64,000 bases of DNA from an uncultured Coriobacteriaceae bacterium. GTDB lineage: Bacteria > Actinomycetota > Coriobacteriia > Coriobacteriales > Atopobiaceae. This document shows, in pieces, positions 49,898 through 58,937 of the stretch. The translations under genes and the position numbers were made by a program. The stretch is taken from NCBI GenBank assembly GCA_902803315.1, contig CADCPM010000012.1, forward strand, positions 23,725 through 87,724, given 5' to 3'. The first letter of the stretch is position 1. Each line of letters starts with the position of its first letter. The notes under the pieces are model-generated. The model did not search any database, was not told the DNA's origin, and was given only the letters and a program-made list of their open reading frames with translations.

Positions 49898-52714
49898 CTA
49901 CACTGCGCGGCGCCTCAGGACAAGGGCGAGCACCGCTAGCGCGACCAAACCGGCGCCCGTTACGGCACAGCCTGCCATGAGGTCAGGCGTCCGGTAGCGA
50001 AGCTCGATGTCGTGATGTCCTGCCGTAAGGTCAAGTGCCATAAATCCGGTGTCACCAGAAAGCAATGGAGTCTCCTTGCCGTCCACATAGGCTGTCCACC
50101 CCTTGCTATAGGCAATGGTGAGCAAGAGCGTCTGGTCCTTCTCGAGGTCTATGCTGCCAGTAAGGCGATTGCAGCCCTGCTTGACGTTTTGCAGCGTTGC
50201 CGCATTGCGCTGATTCATCCAATCGTCAAAATGTGCATGCGTCTGTGTTAGAACCTGCATATCGTCGAAGGTGTAGATACCTGGTTTATCAAACGTAATG
50301 GTTATGCTGGTAGCGGGCTGTTCCGAATACCCTATGTTCACAAGCCAAGTGTCTTTCCCTCCATACATATGATTGCTGGGAAGGCTGTTGGGCAGAAAGC
50401 CCGTCATAGTGCTTGCGTTGCTGCGCATGGATATCTCGTAGTCGATGGGCTCAATATATGAAAGGTCCTGCAGCAACAAGTTTGCTCGGTAATGCCACGG
50501 CAGGCCGTTTAGCTGCTCTTCGGGCACAAGTTTGGAGGGGAGTGCGTTTTCATACTCGAGGTTGGCAAAGTACACATACGTGTTTGCCTGCGCTACGCCT
50601 TTGCAGGAAAGCGTAACAGAAGAGTTGGCCTCGCTGACCACAAAGCGGCCTTCTTCAGCAATGGCGCCTGGCGAAGACACGACTTCAAACGGGATGGTGG
50701 AATCCTCGAACTGGAGCGAGGACGGGGAGACGAACTTCGCGCCTTCTGCCGTTTGATTCTGTCCATTCGGCACCCTTTCGCTGTCTTCGAGCACGACCGA
50801 TTGCAAGAGTGCCTGTTGACGCTGTATGGGCGTAAGGGTTAGGTAATCGCTGTGCGTGAGCGCCTTGTCAAACGCGATTCCAATGGGCAGCGAGCTCTTT
50901 GCCTCGATTACCTGATGGTCGAGACCCAAAACGTCGCGCTGTGCGACCATGTTTTGGGCGGGGTATCCGTAGGGAAGCGAGTCGGTGCCGTCGTTACGGT
51001 AGACGTAATATCTCACTCCAAGCAATGCCATGAGGTCTGCACGTCCCTGCAGACTCACATACCTAAAGTTAATGTTGTCGCCTGCGATGGCAAGCTCGGT
51101 ATGGAACCTGTCTACGCGGTCGTTGTACACGCTGTTATAGAAGTCTATGCCTTGCAGGCCCAATACCAAGCTGTTGTTGGGGATGCGATGGACCGTTGCT
51201 TTGGGGAGCCATCCCTCGTCGTAACGCCACCACTGGTCTTTTGCAACGTCGAGTGCGGGACTGTCGTTTGAGGCGCTCGTGAGCTTGGGATATGCCATGC
51301 CGAGGGGAGTTTGGGAAGCGCCAATGCCACCTTCTTGCGATGAAAGGAAGTAGAATCCATTGACGGTAAGCGTAATGCAGAGCGCAAGAAGGAGTGGCAG
51401 GCGGCTATAGGCATTTTGCGCGAGGGTGCCAAGGAGTGCGAGGGCGCAGATCATAGCCGCAAATCCGGCAACGTTTGCCTCGTCGCGACAATACGGAATC
51501 ACAAATAACAAGGCGCTGCAGGCACATCCCAAGGCCAGTCGTCGCCAAAGCTTCTTGTCTACGGACAAAAGCATCGGCGTCGTACGAACGAGGATGATTG
51601 CCATGCAAAGGCAGTATGCCCAAGCCCAGCGGTTGGACGCATAGTTAAACCCGTTGAAGACGCTCCCGACCAGAGGGATGAGCATGAATGCGGTAAGTAC
51701 GATAAAAATAAGCTTGAGCTCACCGTTTTTCTTCTTTTGCGAGAAGAGCGCGATGCACCCAAAGATTGCCAGACCGCCAAAGCCTTGGTAGGTGTCGCTG
51801 CCCACTTCGTCTATTGAGAGGAACCCCGTGAAAAAGTCCATGTAGTACAGAGGGCCATACAAAAGAGGCACGGTAGTTGCCTGGTCCGTTAGTCGGTCCA
51901 TGCCCAAAAGCGCCGATATGGCCGGCACGATGGCAAAGCCAGCGAGTATGAGGCAAAGTATCACGAGACCCGCAAAGACTGCGACCCATTTGAGGAATCG
52001 GCTGACCGTAAGGTGTAGGCGCTCTACCATTCCCACGCGAACGGCGAGATATCCAACGAGCAGAAGACATGCCATGTAGGTGAAGTAATACGACATAATA
52101 GCCAGCGCGGCAAGCGACGCAATGAAGACCCAGGGCTTCTTGTGAGCGAGGATTCGCTCGGCTCCCGCTAGGATAACGGGGAAGAGCATGAGTGCATGGA
52201 GTCCGCTGCTCCACCGCACGCCGGTGAGTCCCGCACCGCAAAGGGCATACAGAAGGGCGCCCACGACGGTACCCGTCTTGTTTTCGCCGCGCGTGCGGCA
52301 ATAGAACACAAACGCAAGACCGCTTAGATAGAGCCTTAACACAACAAGTAGCTGAAAGACCCATTCGCTCAGGGATGGCGGGGTAATGGCGGAGACGAGA
52401 TTGAGCGGATCAAGAAAGACGTCGAACGTCGTGGGGATGTCAGCCCCGTAGCCGCTGCACCACTCCCACAGGGGAACCTGGAGGCCCTGACCCGAGAAAA
52501 GACCTCCCACAATGCCGCGTATCCACTGGCCTTCGTATATGAAAAACGGATAGTACTGGCCCAATCCGTCAATGTTCCAAATGAGTTCGCGGCCACTTGA
52601 AAAGAGTCCGAAGAACACAAGCAGCGCACATGGAATGAAAAGCGCCGAATAGGCCTTGTAGCACGAGCCGCGTCGTACGAATTCTTGTTCCTTGCGTGCC
52701 AGAAAGCCTGCCAT
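49898..52714 (-). CDS. YfhO-family membrane glycosyltransferase-like protein
   Basis: The 938-residue protein has about 13 membrane segments in the first 470 residues and a large extracellular beta-rich domain after that, with one last membrane segment near the end (GCAVTGAGLVALAVLALVLR). SSGRELIWNIDGLGQYYPFF and WSSGLHALMLFPVILAG are conserved YfhO blocks. Members glycosylate lipoteichoic acid or other surface polymers in Firmicutes. The ATG at 52714 has GGTGGAAAG seven bases upstream and is preferred over a GTG five codons earlier. It precedes the degT-GT2-deacetylase unit. Confidence 0.88.
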   Translation of the reverse strand: MAGFLARKEQEFVRRGSCYKAYSALFIPCALLVFFGLFSSGRELIWNIDGLGQYYPFFIYEGQWIRGIVGGLFSGQGLQVPLWEWCSGYGADIPTTFDVFLDPLNLVSAITPPSLSEWVFQLLVVLRLYLSGLAFVFYCRTRGENKTGTVVGALLYALCGAGLTGVRWSSGLHALMLFPVILAGAERILAHKKPWVFIASLAALAIMSYYFTYMACLLLVGYLAVRVGMVERLHLTVSRFLKWVAVFAGLVILCLILAGFAIVPAISALLGMDRLTDQATTVPLLYGPLYYMDFFTGFLSIDEVGSDTYQGFGGLAIFGCIALFSQKKKNGELKLIFIVLTAFMLIPLVGSVFNGFNYASNRWAWAYCLCMAIILVRTTPMLLSVDKKLWRRLALGCACSALLFVIPYCRDEANVAGFAAMICALALLGTLAQNAYSRLPLLLALCITLTVNGFYFLSSQEGGIGASQTPLGMAYPKLTSASNDSPALDVAKDQWWRYDEGWLPKATVHRIPNNSLVLGLQGIDFYNSVYNDRVDRFHTELAIAGDNINFRYVSLQGRADLMALLGVRYYVYRNDGTDSLPYGYPAQNMVAQRDVLGLDHQVIEAKSSLPIGIAFDKALTHSDYLTLTPIQRQQALLQSVVLEDSERVPNGQNQTAEGAKFVSPSSLQFEDSTIPFEVVSSPGAIAEEGRFVVSEANSSVTLSCKGVAQANTYVYFANLEYENALPSKLVPEEQLNGLPWHYRANLLLQDLSYIEPIDYEISMRSNASTMTGFLPNSLPSNHMYGGKDTWLVNIGYSEQPATSITITFDKPGIYTFDDMQVLTQTHAHFDDWMNQRNAATLQNVKQGCNRLTGSIDLEKDQTLLLTIAYSKGWTAYVDGKETPLLSGDTGFMALDLTAGHHDIELRYRTPDLMAGCAVTGAGLVALAVLALVLRRRAV

Positions 52715-52833
52715 CGTTGAACTTTCCACCTTTGAACTGCATGGGTAGACACGCGAATCAGTTTACCATCCCATGGATGTCATTTTGCGACCATGCCCAA
52801 AATGCGAGGATATACCGTAAGGGGAACCGGGGA

Positions 52834-52950
52834 ATCGCTGCCGCTCGCGTCCTCCGCGCGCAGCCTGCAAACGGCTCCGCACTCGTTTCGCTCGCTCACT
52901 TCGTGAGTCGCCGCATGCGGGCTGCGCGCGGAGGAAGCGAGCGGCAGCGA
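52834..52950. repeat. Type-1 long palindrome
   Basis: TCGCTGCCGCTCGCGTCCTC pairs with GAGGAAGCGAGCGGCAGCGA (one mismatch), continuing inward through CGCGCGCAGCC. The core, in reverse orientation, is CGCTCACTTCGTGAGTCGCC next to CCGCACTCGTTTCGC. It lies after the pyk terminator and upstream of yfhO. Confidence 0.88.
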
Positions 52951-52953
52951 AAG

Positions 52954-52987
52954 GGACCCGCGGGCAAACGTGCACGCGGGTCCTTTG
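52954..52987 (-). terminator. Terminator of pyk
   Basis: On the minus strand GGACCCGCG pairs with CGCGGGTCC and is followed by CTTT. It starts a few bases after the pyk stop codon. Confidence 0.75.
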
Positions 52988-52992
52988 GGCTC

Positions 52993-54432
52993 CTAAAGCG
53001 CTTGGGCAACCATACATACGTTGGTAGCCGTCTCGTAGCCGCTGTTTGTGAATGGCGACGAGAGAGGATCACCTGCCGTTATGACCACGAGCTCGTCGTC
53101 ATGCACGAATCCTCTTTCGCGTGCAACCGCAAGCGCATCGTAGCACGTTTTTGCCAGTCCTTGCTGTTCCTCGGTTAGAAGTCCGACGACGCCCCAATAA
53201 AAGCAGGTGCGACGAACGACTTCGGGTAGGGGGGAGGTGGCAAGAATTGGCAGCTTTGGGCGGAAGACCGACATGGTGCGTGCGGTCTTTCCCGAGTTCG
53301 TGGGGCAGAGCAGGGCAACGGCGCCCACGCGTAGTGCCGTTTCCACGGCGCCAAAGCTCGTTGCGCCGCCTACGTTCTCCAAGCCACCCATGTCGTGGTA
53401 GTCATGCTTTTCGTCCAGATGCTCCTCGGCATCCGCGCAGATTTCGGTCATCATGCGAACCGACTGCAGCGGATAGTTTCCGGCGGCGGTCTCTCCACTC
53501 AGCATAACGCAGTCGCTTCCATCAAAGATGGCGTTGGCCACATCGGCCACCTCGGCTCTGGTGGGACGTGGGCTGTGCCTCATGGATTCCAACATTTGCG
53601 TGGCGGTTATTACAGTCTTGTACTTCTCGTTGCACCTGCGGATGATTTCCTTCTGGGTGTACGGCACCTTTGCAGGTGGTATTTCGATGCCCAGGTCGCC
53701 ACGCGCAACCATGATGCCGTCTGACGCATCAAGGATTTCGTCGAAGTTCTTGACTGCGAGCGCGGACTCTATCTTGGAGAAGATGACCATATATGGTGCA
53801 CCGCACTTTGCGCAGAAAGAGCGAATTTGGTTTACCGCATTGGCGTCGCACACAAACGATGCGGCTATGGCATCCACTCCCACTTCGCAGGCGAAGGCTA
53901 TGTCGAGCTTGTCCTGTTCGGATACGGCGGGAAGGTTGAGCTTTAGGTTGGGGATGTTTACTCCCTTGTGCTCGTTCAGCTCTCCGCCATCCACCACGAC
54001 GCAGTGGATGTCGTTTCCTTCCACGTACTCGACCTCAAGTCGCAACAGGCCGTCGTCTATGAAGATGACGGAACCTTGATGAACCTCGTTGGGAAGCGTT
54101 TTGTAATCCAGACAGAAGCGCTCGCTGGTACCCTCCACCTTGTCAGTAGTGATTATGGTGTGCTGGTTTGGCTGCAGCTGCACGGATTCGTGGCCCTTGG
54201 TCTCGCCCGTACGAATCTCTGGACCCTTGGTATCGGCCATGATTGCCACGTTTTTGCCGATCTCCTGCGCGATGCGGCGGACCCGCTCGATGTTCTTGCG
54301 GTGGTATTCGTGCGTACCATGGCTAAAGTTTAGGCGGGCAACGTTCATTCCGGCCTTGAGCATGCCTCGGAGGACGTCGTCGTCCTCCGTAGACGGCCCC
54401 ATGGTGCAGATGATCTTTGTTTGCTTTTGCAT
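52993..54432 (-). CDS. pyk: Pyruvate kinase
   Basis: The 479-residue enzyme makes pyruvate and ATP from phosphoenolpyruvate and ADP, the last step of glycolysis. Motifs include KIICTMGPSTEDDDVLRGML, ADTKGPEIRTGE, FSKIESALAVKNFDEIL with the catalytic Lys, DGIMVARGDLGIEIP and TQMLESMRHSPRPTRAEV. The length is normal and no PEP-utilising C-terminal domain is attached. GGAGA precedes the ATG. A small membrane-anchored protein gene lies 12 bases upstream on the same strand. Confidence 0.97.
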   Translation of the reverse strand: MQKQTKIICTMGPSTEDDDVLRGMLKAGMNVARLNFSHGTHEYHRKNIERVRRIAQEIGKNVAIMADTKGPEIRTGETKGHESVQLQPNQHTIITTDKVEGTSERFCLDYKTLPNEVHQGSVIFIDDGLLRLEVEYVEGNDIHCVVVDGGELNEHKGVNIPNLKLNLPAVSEQDKLDIAFACEVGVDAIAASFVCDANAVNQIRSFCAKCGAPYMVIFSKIESALAVKNFDEILDASDGIMVARGDLGIEIPPAKVPYTQKEIIRRCNEKYKTVITATQMLESMRHSPRPTRAEVADVANAIFDGSDCVMLSGETAAGNYPLQSVRMMTEICADAEEHLDEKHDYHDMGGLENVGGATSFGAVETALRVGAVALLCPTNSGKTARTMSVFRPKLPILATSPLPEVVRRTCFYWGVVGLLTEEQQGLAKTCYDALAVARERGFVHDDELVVITAGDPLSSPFTNSGYETATNVCMVAQAL

Positions 54433-54444
54433 GCTGTCTCCAGG

Positions 54445-54897
54445 CTAGGCGTTGCCAAGTACGTAAAACGCAGCCACGAGAGCATCCTGGGCATCGGACG
54501 TGTCGAGCGCCATGAGCAACCCCTCGCGGTCGGTTGGGGTGAGGCGCTCCTCTACGAGGAATTTGTCTATGGCACGCTTAACCTCGTCTTTGCTTGCGTT
54601 GAGCGGGTTGATTTGCGACACCTTAATAAAGTACCCAACTTGTACCAGCGCGCAAAGCTTGATGAGCTGTGGGGTCTCGAGCTTGTCTACATAGTGCATG
54701 AACAGCGACTTTCCCAGCCCTTCGCCGGACGCAAAGTCATCTGCGTGCATTTGCACTATGTCGCGTAGGGCCTTGCGCATCTTGCGGTCGAGTACGCGTT
54801 TGGTACGGCGCTTAATTGCCTTGATGATAAGTCCGGTGCCTGCGATTACGGCTACCCCCGCCGCGCCCACGAGTACGACTTTAGTCTTAAGCTTCAT
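54445..54897 (-). CDS. Small membrane-anchored protein of unknown function
   Basis: The 150-residue protein has one N-terminal membrane helix (about residues 6-25) followed by a basic stretch (KAIKRRTKRVLDRKMRK) and a helical cytoplasmic domain with no recognised motif. The ATG at 54897 has GGGGAGG five bases upstream. Because it lies 12 bases before pyk it is likely in one transcript with pyk. I recognise no family. Confidence 0.7.
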   Translation of the reverse strand: MKLKTKVVLVGAAGVAVIAGTGLIIKAIKRRTKRVLDRKMRKALRDIVQMHADDFASGEGLGKSLFMHYVDKLETPQLIKLCALVQVGYFIKVSQINPLNASKDEVKRAIDKFLVEERLTPTDREGLLMALDTSDAQDALVAAFYVLGNA

Positions 54898-55049
54898 GTG
54901 ATCCTCCCCATCGATCGAAGAACTTCTCTTTGCCCGACCATTTCTTGCCACATCCATCATACCGAACCGAGCGTGGGTTTGTCGTGCCAACTTGCGACTG
55001 TAGCAATCGATTTGTCGTCGAGATTACCCGATCGCGCAGCCGCCCACGC

Positions 55050-55114
55050 CGTCCCGTATGCGGCGACTCACGAAGTGAGCGAGCGAAGCAAGCGCGGAGC
55101 CGCATGCGGGACGG
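55050..55114. repeat. Type-1 palindrome with short arms
   Basis: GTCCCGTATGCGGC pairs with GCCGCATGCGGGAC (one mismatch); beyond this only scattered pairing remains. The core is CGACTCACGAAGTGAGCGAG plus CGAAGCAAGCGCGGAG. It sits in the divergent region between the small membrane protein and the ROK kinase gene. The rest of 54898-55226 has no coding sign. Confidence 0.8.
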
Positions 55115-55226
55115 GCGCAGACGCGGACGCACGAGCGGGCCATCGGACCAGTCCGGTCGCAGGACAGAGTCGCTTACGTTTTGTATCATTGTATGTGCGG
55201 GTTACGACGGAGAGGGGAAGATATCC

Positions 55227-56147
55227 ATGGCTCAGCAGTACTTGGTTCTGGACATTGGTGGAACGTTCATAAAATACGCGATCATGGACCATGCGGCGCA
55301 GTTTGTGCATCAAGGGAAGGTGCCTGCCGTTACCACGAGCGAAGAGGGAACGATTGAGGCGCTAGAGAGCGTCCGTGACGCAGTGGCGGACTACGAGGTA
55401 GAGGGCGTTGCCATTTCCATGCCGGGACGTATAGACACTGCCGCGGGGATTGCTCATACCGGAGGAGCCTTCAGGTGGGTCCACGACTATCCCGCGGCAC
55501 AAAAATACGGCGCCGTGTTTGGCAAGCCATGCACCATCGCGAATGACGGCAAGTGCGCGGCGAGCGCCGAGAACTGGATGGGTGCGCTCGCGGACGTGCA
55601 CAGCGGCGCAGTGCTGGTGCTGGGTACGGGCATAGGCGGAGGCATCGTTATAAACGACCAGGTTTGGATGGGCGCCACAGGTGGTGCTGGCGAGCTCTCG
55701 CTCTTCATTACCGAACACAGCGCCTTAAAGGGGGGACTTGGCTGGGGAAACGTCGACGCGATGTGGTCGGGAAGAATTTCCGCGGCGGCCATTACGGAAA
55801 AGTACGCGTTTACGAAGGGTGTGCAAGAGGCCGATGGCGTTATGCTCTTTGATGCGTATGAGGCGGGCGATGCGGAAGCCAAGGCTGTGCTGGATGAGTT
55901 TGCCTTCCAGGCTGCTGCAGGCATCCTGAGTCTGCAAAGCGTGCTTGACCTCGAGCGTTATGCTATAGGTGGTGGCATATCGGCGCGACCGGAGACCACG
56001 AAGCTTATTGCGGACGCCGTAGATGCCGTATTTGCCCCGAGCATGGATTTCCTGCCCTTCGGAAAACCGGAAATCGTTACGTGCAAGTTTGGCAACGAGG
56101 CAAACCTCATTGGCGCGCTTGCCTTCCATCTGGGCTCATATGAGTAG
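55227..56147 (+). CDS. ROK-family sugar kinase or regulator
   Basis: The 306-residue protein has LVLDIGGTFIKYAIMD (phosphate 1 loop), GVAISMPGRIDTAAG, TIANDGKCAASAENW (catalytic Asp) and VLVLGTGIGGGIVIN (phosphate 2). These are the motifs of a ROK kinase, but the usual GH-x9-CxCGxxGC zinc motif is missing, being replaced by ELSLFITEHSALKGG. Zinc-free ROK proteins exist among N-acetylmannosamine and allose kinases. There is no DNA-binding domain, so an enzyme is likelier than a repressor. GAGAGGGGAAG precedes the ATG at 55227. Confidence 0.85.
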   Translation: MAQQYLVLDIGGTFIKYAIMDHAAQFVHQGKVPAVTTSEEGTIEALESVRDAVADYEVEGVAISMPGRIDTAAGIAHTGGAFRWVHDYPAAQKYGAVFGKPCTIANDGKCAASAENWMGALADVHSGAVLVLGTGIGGGIVINDQVWMGATGGAGELSLFITEHSALKGGLGWGNVDAMWSGRISAAAITEKYAFTKGVQEADGVMLFDAYEAGDAEAKAVLDEFAFQAAAGILSLQSVLDLERYAIGGGISARPETTKLIADAVDAVFAPSMDFLPFGKPEIVTCKFGNEANLIGALAFHLGSYE

Positions 56148-56213
56148 GCGGAGCGAGGCCTCACTCTTACACAAGCCCGCCAACAGCAAGACGAAACTGC
56201 GAGGAAAGCACTC

Positions 56214-58583
56214 ATGACGCTAAGGGAATTGGAGATAGGGGAGAGCGCGATTGTGCGTTCCGTTGGTGGTGAGGGCGCGCTTCGCCAGCACTTCTTAGAC
56301 ATGGGAGTCATCCCAGGGGCGCGCGTTACCCTTACCAAGTATGCTCCCCTGGGCGATCCGATGGAGCTGCGCATACACGGCTACGCGTTGACGTTGCGCT
56401 TGGACGATGCCCAGAAGATCGAGATCGATCCGGTTCCAGACGACGTGGTTGCAGACAACGCGTCCGCGGCTGAGGTGACCCAACAGCCAAGTTCCGAGTT
56501 GCCACATCCAGGATATGGCGAGGAAGGCAAGTTTCATCCCAAGGGGAGTGGCGACCCTCTGCCCGCGGACACGGTCCTCTCGTTTGCCTTGGTCGGCAAC
56601 CAAAACTGTGGGAAGACCACGCTCTTCAACCAGCTCACGGGATCGAACCAACATGTGGGGAACTTTCCTGGCGTCACGGTGGACCGAAAGGACGGTCCCA
56701 TTCGGGGGCATGCAAATACGCTGGTTACGGACTTGCCGGGAATCTATTCGCTCTCTCCCTACTCAAGCGAGGAGTTGGTTTCTCGAAACTTCGTGTTGGA
56801 GGAGCATCCTCACGCGATCATCAACATCGTGGATGCAACCAATATCGAGCGCAACCTGTGTCTTACCTTGCAATGCCTCGAGATGGATGTTCCCATGGTT
56901 GTTGCCCTCAATATGATGGATGAGCTTACGGGCAACGGCGGCGCGGTGGACATAAACCGTATGGAAAACATGCTTGGCGTTCCCGTGGTGCCTATCTGCG
57001 CTTCCACGGGCAAGGGCGTTGAGGAGCTCGTACGCCATGCCATACACATTGCGCATTACCAGGAGTCGCCCAAGCGCGTGGATCAGTGCCTTTACAACGA
57101 GCACAAAGAGGTGCTCAACCGTTATCTGCATGCCGCGGCTCACCTCATCAAAGACCATGCCGAGCGCGCCGGATTGCCTATTCGCTTTGCAACGAGCAAG
57201 GTCATAGAGGGTGACGAGCTCATTGTCCGCCAGCTTGACTTGGACAAGAACGAGCGCGAGATGCTGGGACATCTTGTGCGGCAGCTGGAGACCGAGCGGG
57301 GGCTCGATGCGGCCGCCGCCATTGCGGACATGCGATTCTCATACATCTTCAGCGTGTGCGATGCCTGTGTGATCAAGCCACACAAGAGCAAAGAACGCGA
57401 GCGTAGCGGCCGCATCGACAAGATCCTTACGGGCAAATGGACTGCCATCCCCATGTTCGTGGCGATCATGGGCATCATTTTTCACCTCACGTTCAATGTG
57501 GTTGGCGCATGGCTGCAGGAGAGGCTGGAAGAGCTTATTGCCCTTGGGATAGGCGCCGTGGACACGGGCCTTACCAACGCTGGCGTAAACGACGCGATTC
57601 ACGGGCTCGTGGTGGACGGAGTCCTTGGAGGCGTAGGCTCGGTACTCTCGTTCATGCCCATAATTGTGGTGATGTTCTTCTTCCTGTCGCTTTTGGAGGA
57701 CTCGGGATACATTGCGCGCGTGGCGTTCTTCATGGACAAGCCGCTGCGCAGGATTGGCCTCTCGGGCAGAAGTATCGTGCCAATGCTCATTGGCTTTGGG
57801 TGTACCGTGCCGGCCGTAATGGCCACTCGCACGCTACCGTCAGATCGAGACCGACGTCTGACCATTCTTCTGACGCCGTTCATGAGCTGTACGGCCAAGC
57901 TTCCCATCTACGGCTTCTTCGTTGACGCATTCTTCCCGGGACGGGGCGGACTCATTATGGTCTGCCTCTATCTGCTGGGAATCGTGTGCGGAATCATTGC
58001 TGCATTCGTGTACCAGAAGTTCGTGTTCACGGGCGAAGCCGTGCCGTTGGTACTTGAACTGCCCAACTATCGCCTTCCCAGCCCGCGCAGTACGTTTCAG
58101 CTCATGTGGGAGAAGGCCAAGGACTTCTTGCAGAGGGCCTTCTCAGTTATTCTTATCGCGACCGTCGTGGTGTGGCTTCTCTCGCACCTTAGTATGAGCT
58201 TCAATTTGGTGAGCGATGAATCGGAAAGCATCCTTGCCATGGTTGCTGGTGTTGTTGCCCCCGTGCTCTCTCCTTTGGGGTTGGGCGATTGGCGCATTGC
58301 AACCTCGCTCATTAGCGGGTTCATGGCAAAGGAGAGCGTGGTTGCCGTTATGGAGAGCCTGTTCAAGAGCTCGGGCGGTGTCGCTGCCGCACTCACCACG
58401 TTGCAGGCGGCATGTATGCTCGCGTTCTCGCTACTCTATACGCCGTGCGTTGCCGCGATTGCCTCCGTCAAGCGTGAGCTTGGTGGCAGTTGGGCAATTG
58501 GCATGGTGGTTCTGCAGTGTGGCATTGCCTGGGTCGTGGCCCTGGTCGTACGGCTTGTGGGCATGGCGCTGGGATTTAGCTAA
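56214..58583 (+). CDS. feoB: Fused FeoA-FeoB ferrous iron transporter
   Basis: The 789-residue protein is a FeoA SH3-like domain (1-75) joined by a 45-residue linker to a complete FeoB. The G domain has P-loop GNQNCGKT (128-135), DLPGIYSLSPYS (switch II region) and ALNMMDE; the membrane part has about ten helices with two conserved Gate motifs, including GFGCTVPAVMATRTL. It imports Fe2+. FeoA and FeoB are usually separate; the fusion is known from several Gram-positive groups. No FeoC-like gene follows. GAGGAAAG precedes the ATG. It follows the ROK gene by 66 bases. Confidence 0.95.
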   Translation: MTLRELEIGESAIVRSVGGEGALRQHFLDMGVIPGARVTLTKYAPLGDPMELRIHGYALTLRLDDAQKIEIDPVPDDVVADNASAAEVTQQPSSELPHPGYGEEGKFHPKGSGDPLPADTVLSFALVGNQNCGKTTLFNQLTGSNQHVGNFPGVTVDRKDGPIRGHANTLVTDLPGIYSLSPYSSEELVSRNFVLEEHPHAIINIVDATNIERNLCLTLQCLEMDVPMVVALNMMDELTGNGGAVDINRMENMLGVPVVPICASTGKGVEELVRHAIHIAHYQESPKRVDQCLYNEHKEVLNRYLHAAAHLIKDHAERAGLPIRFATSKVIEGDELIVRQLDLDKNEREMLGHLVRQLETERGLDAAAAIADMRFSYIFSVCDACVIKPHKSKERERSGRIDKILTGKWTAIPMFVAIMGIIFHLTFNVVGAWLQERLEELIALGIGAVDTGLTNAGVNDAIHGLVVDGVLGGVGSVLSFMPIIVVMFFFLSLLEDSGYIARVAFFMDKPLRRIGLSGRSIVPMLIGFGCTVPAVMATRTLPSDRDRRLTILLTPFMSCTAKLPIYGFFVDAFFPGRGGLIMVCLYLLGIVCGIIAAFVYQKFVFTGEAVPLVLELPNYRLPSPRSTFQLMWEKAKDFLQRAFSVILIATVVVWLLSHLSMSFNLVSDESESILAMVAGVVAPVLSPLGLGDWRIATSLISGFMAKESVVAVMESLFKSSGGVAAALTTLQAACMLAFSLLYTPCVAAIASVKRELGGSWAIGMVVLQCGIAWVVALVVRLVGMALGFS

Positions 58584-58610
58584 GGCTGGGTGAGAGATAC
58601 CCTGCCTCTC

Positions 58611-58842
58611 GTCAAATCCGCGGGATGGCGATGGAAAGCAAGTCGCGCGAGTTTGCGAAGTGATGACCGAGGGGGAGACGGAAGTCACCGGCGCAGTTCG
58701 CGAAGCGATGACCGAGGGGGAGACGGAAGTCACCGGCGCAGTTCGCGAAGCGCTGTTCGAGCACGGGGACTTCCGCCTCCCCCTCGGCAAGCGTCGCGCT
58801 GTTCGAGCACGACGCTTTCCATCGCCATCCCGCGGGTTTGAC
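58611..58842. repeat. Type-3 palindrome with an internal 45-base tandem duplication
   Basis: The outer arms GTCAAATCCGCGGGATGGCG and CGCCATCCCGCGGGTTTGAC pair with one mismatch. In between, CCGAGGGGGAGACGGAAGTC pairs with GACTTCCGCCTCCCCCTCGG. A 45-base unit starting at 58662 (GATGACCGAGGGGGAGACGG) is repeated exactly from 58707, and CGCAGTTCGCGAAGCG occurs in both. The loop holds the type-3 core CGCAGTTCGCGAAGCGCTGT. It separates the convergent feoB and L,D-transpeptidase genes and is the only content of 58584-58937. Confidence 0.85.
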
Positions 58843-58937
58843 GAGGAACTTTCCCTTGCTTGCTGTCCTCGCGACAGTGATCGGAGCTATTCCTAACAGA
58901 CGCCAAACGCGGTAGCTAGGCCGCGCATGCGCCGCCG

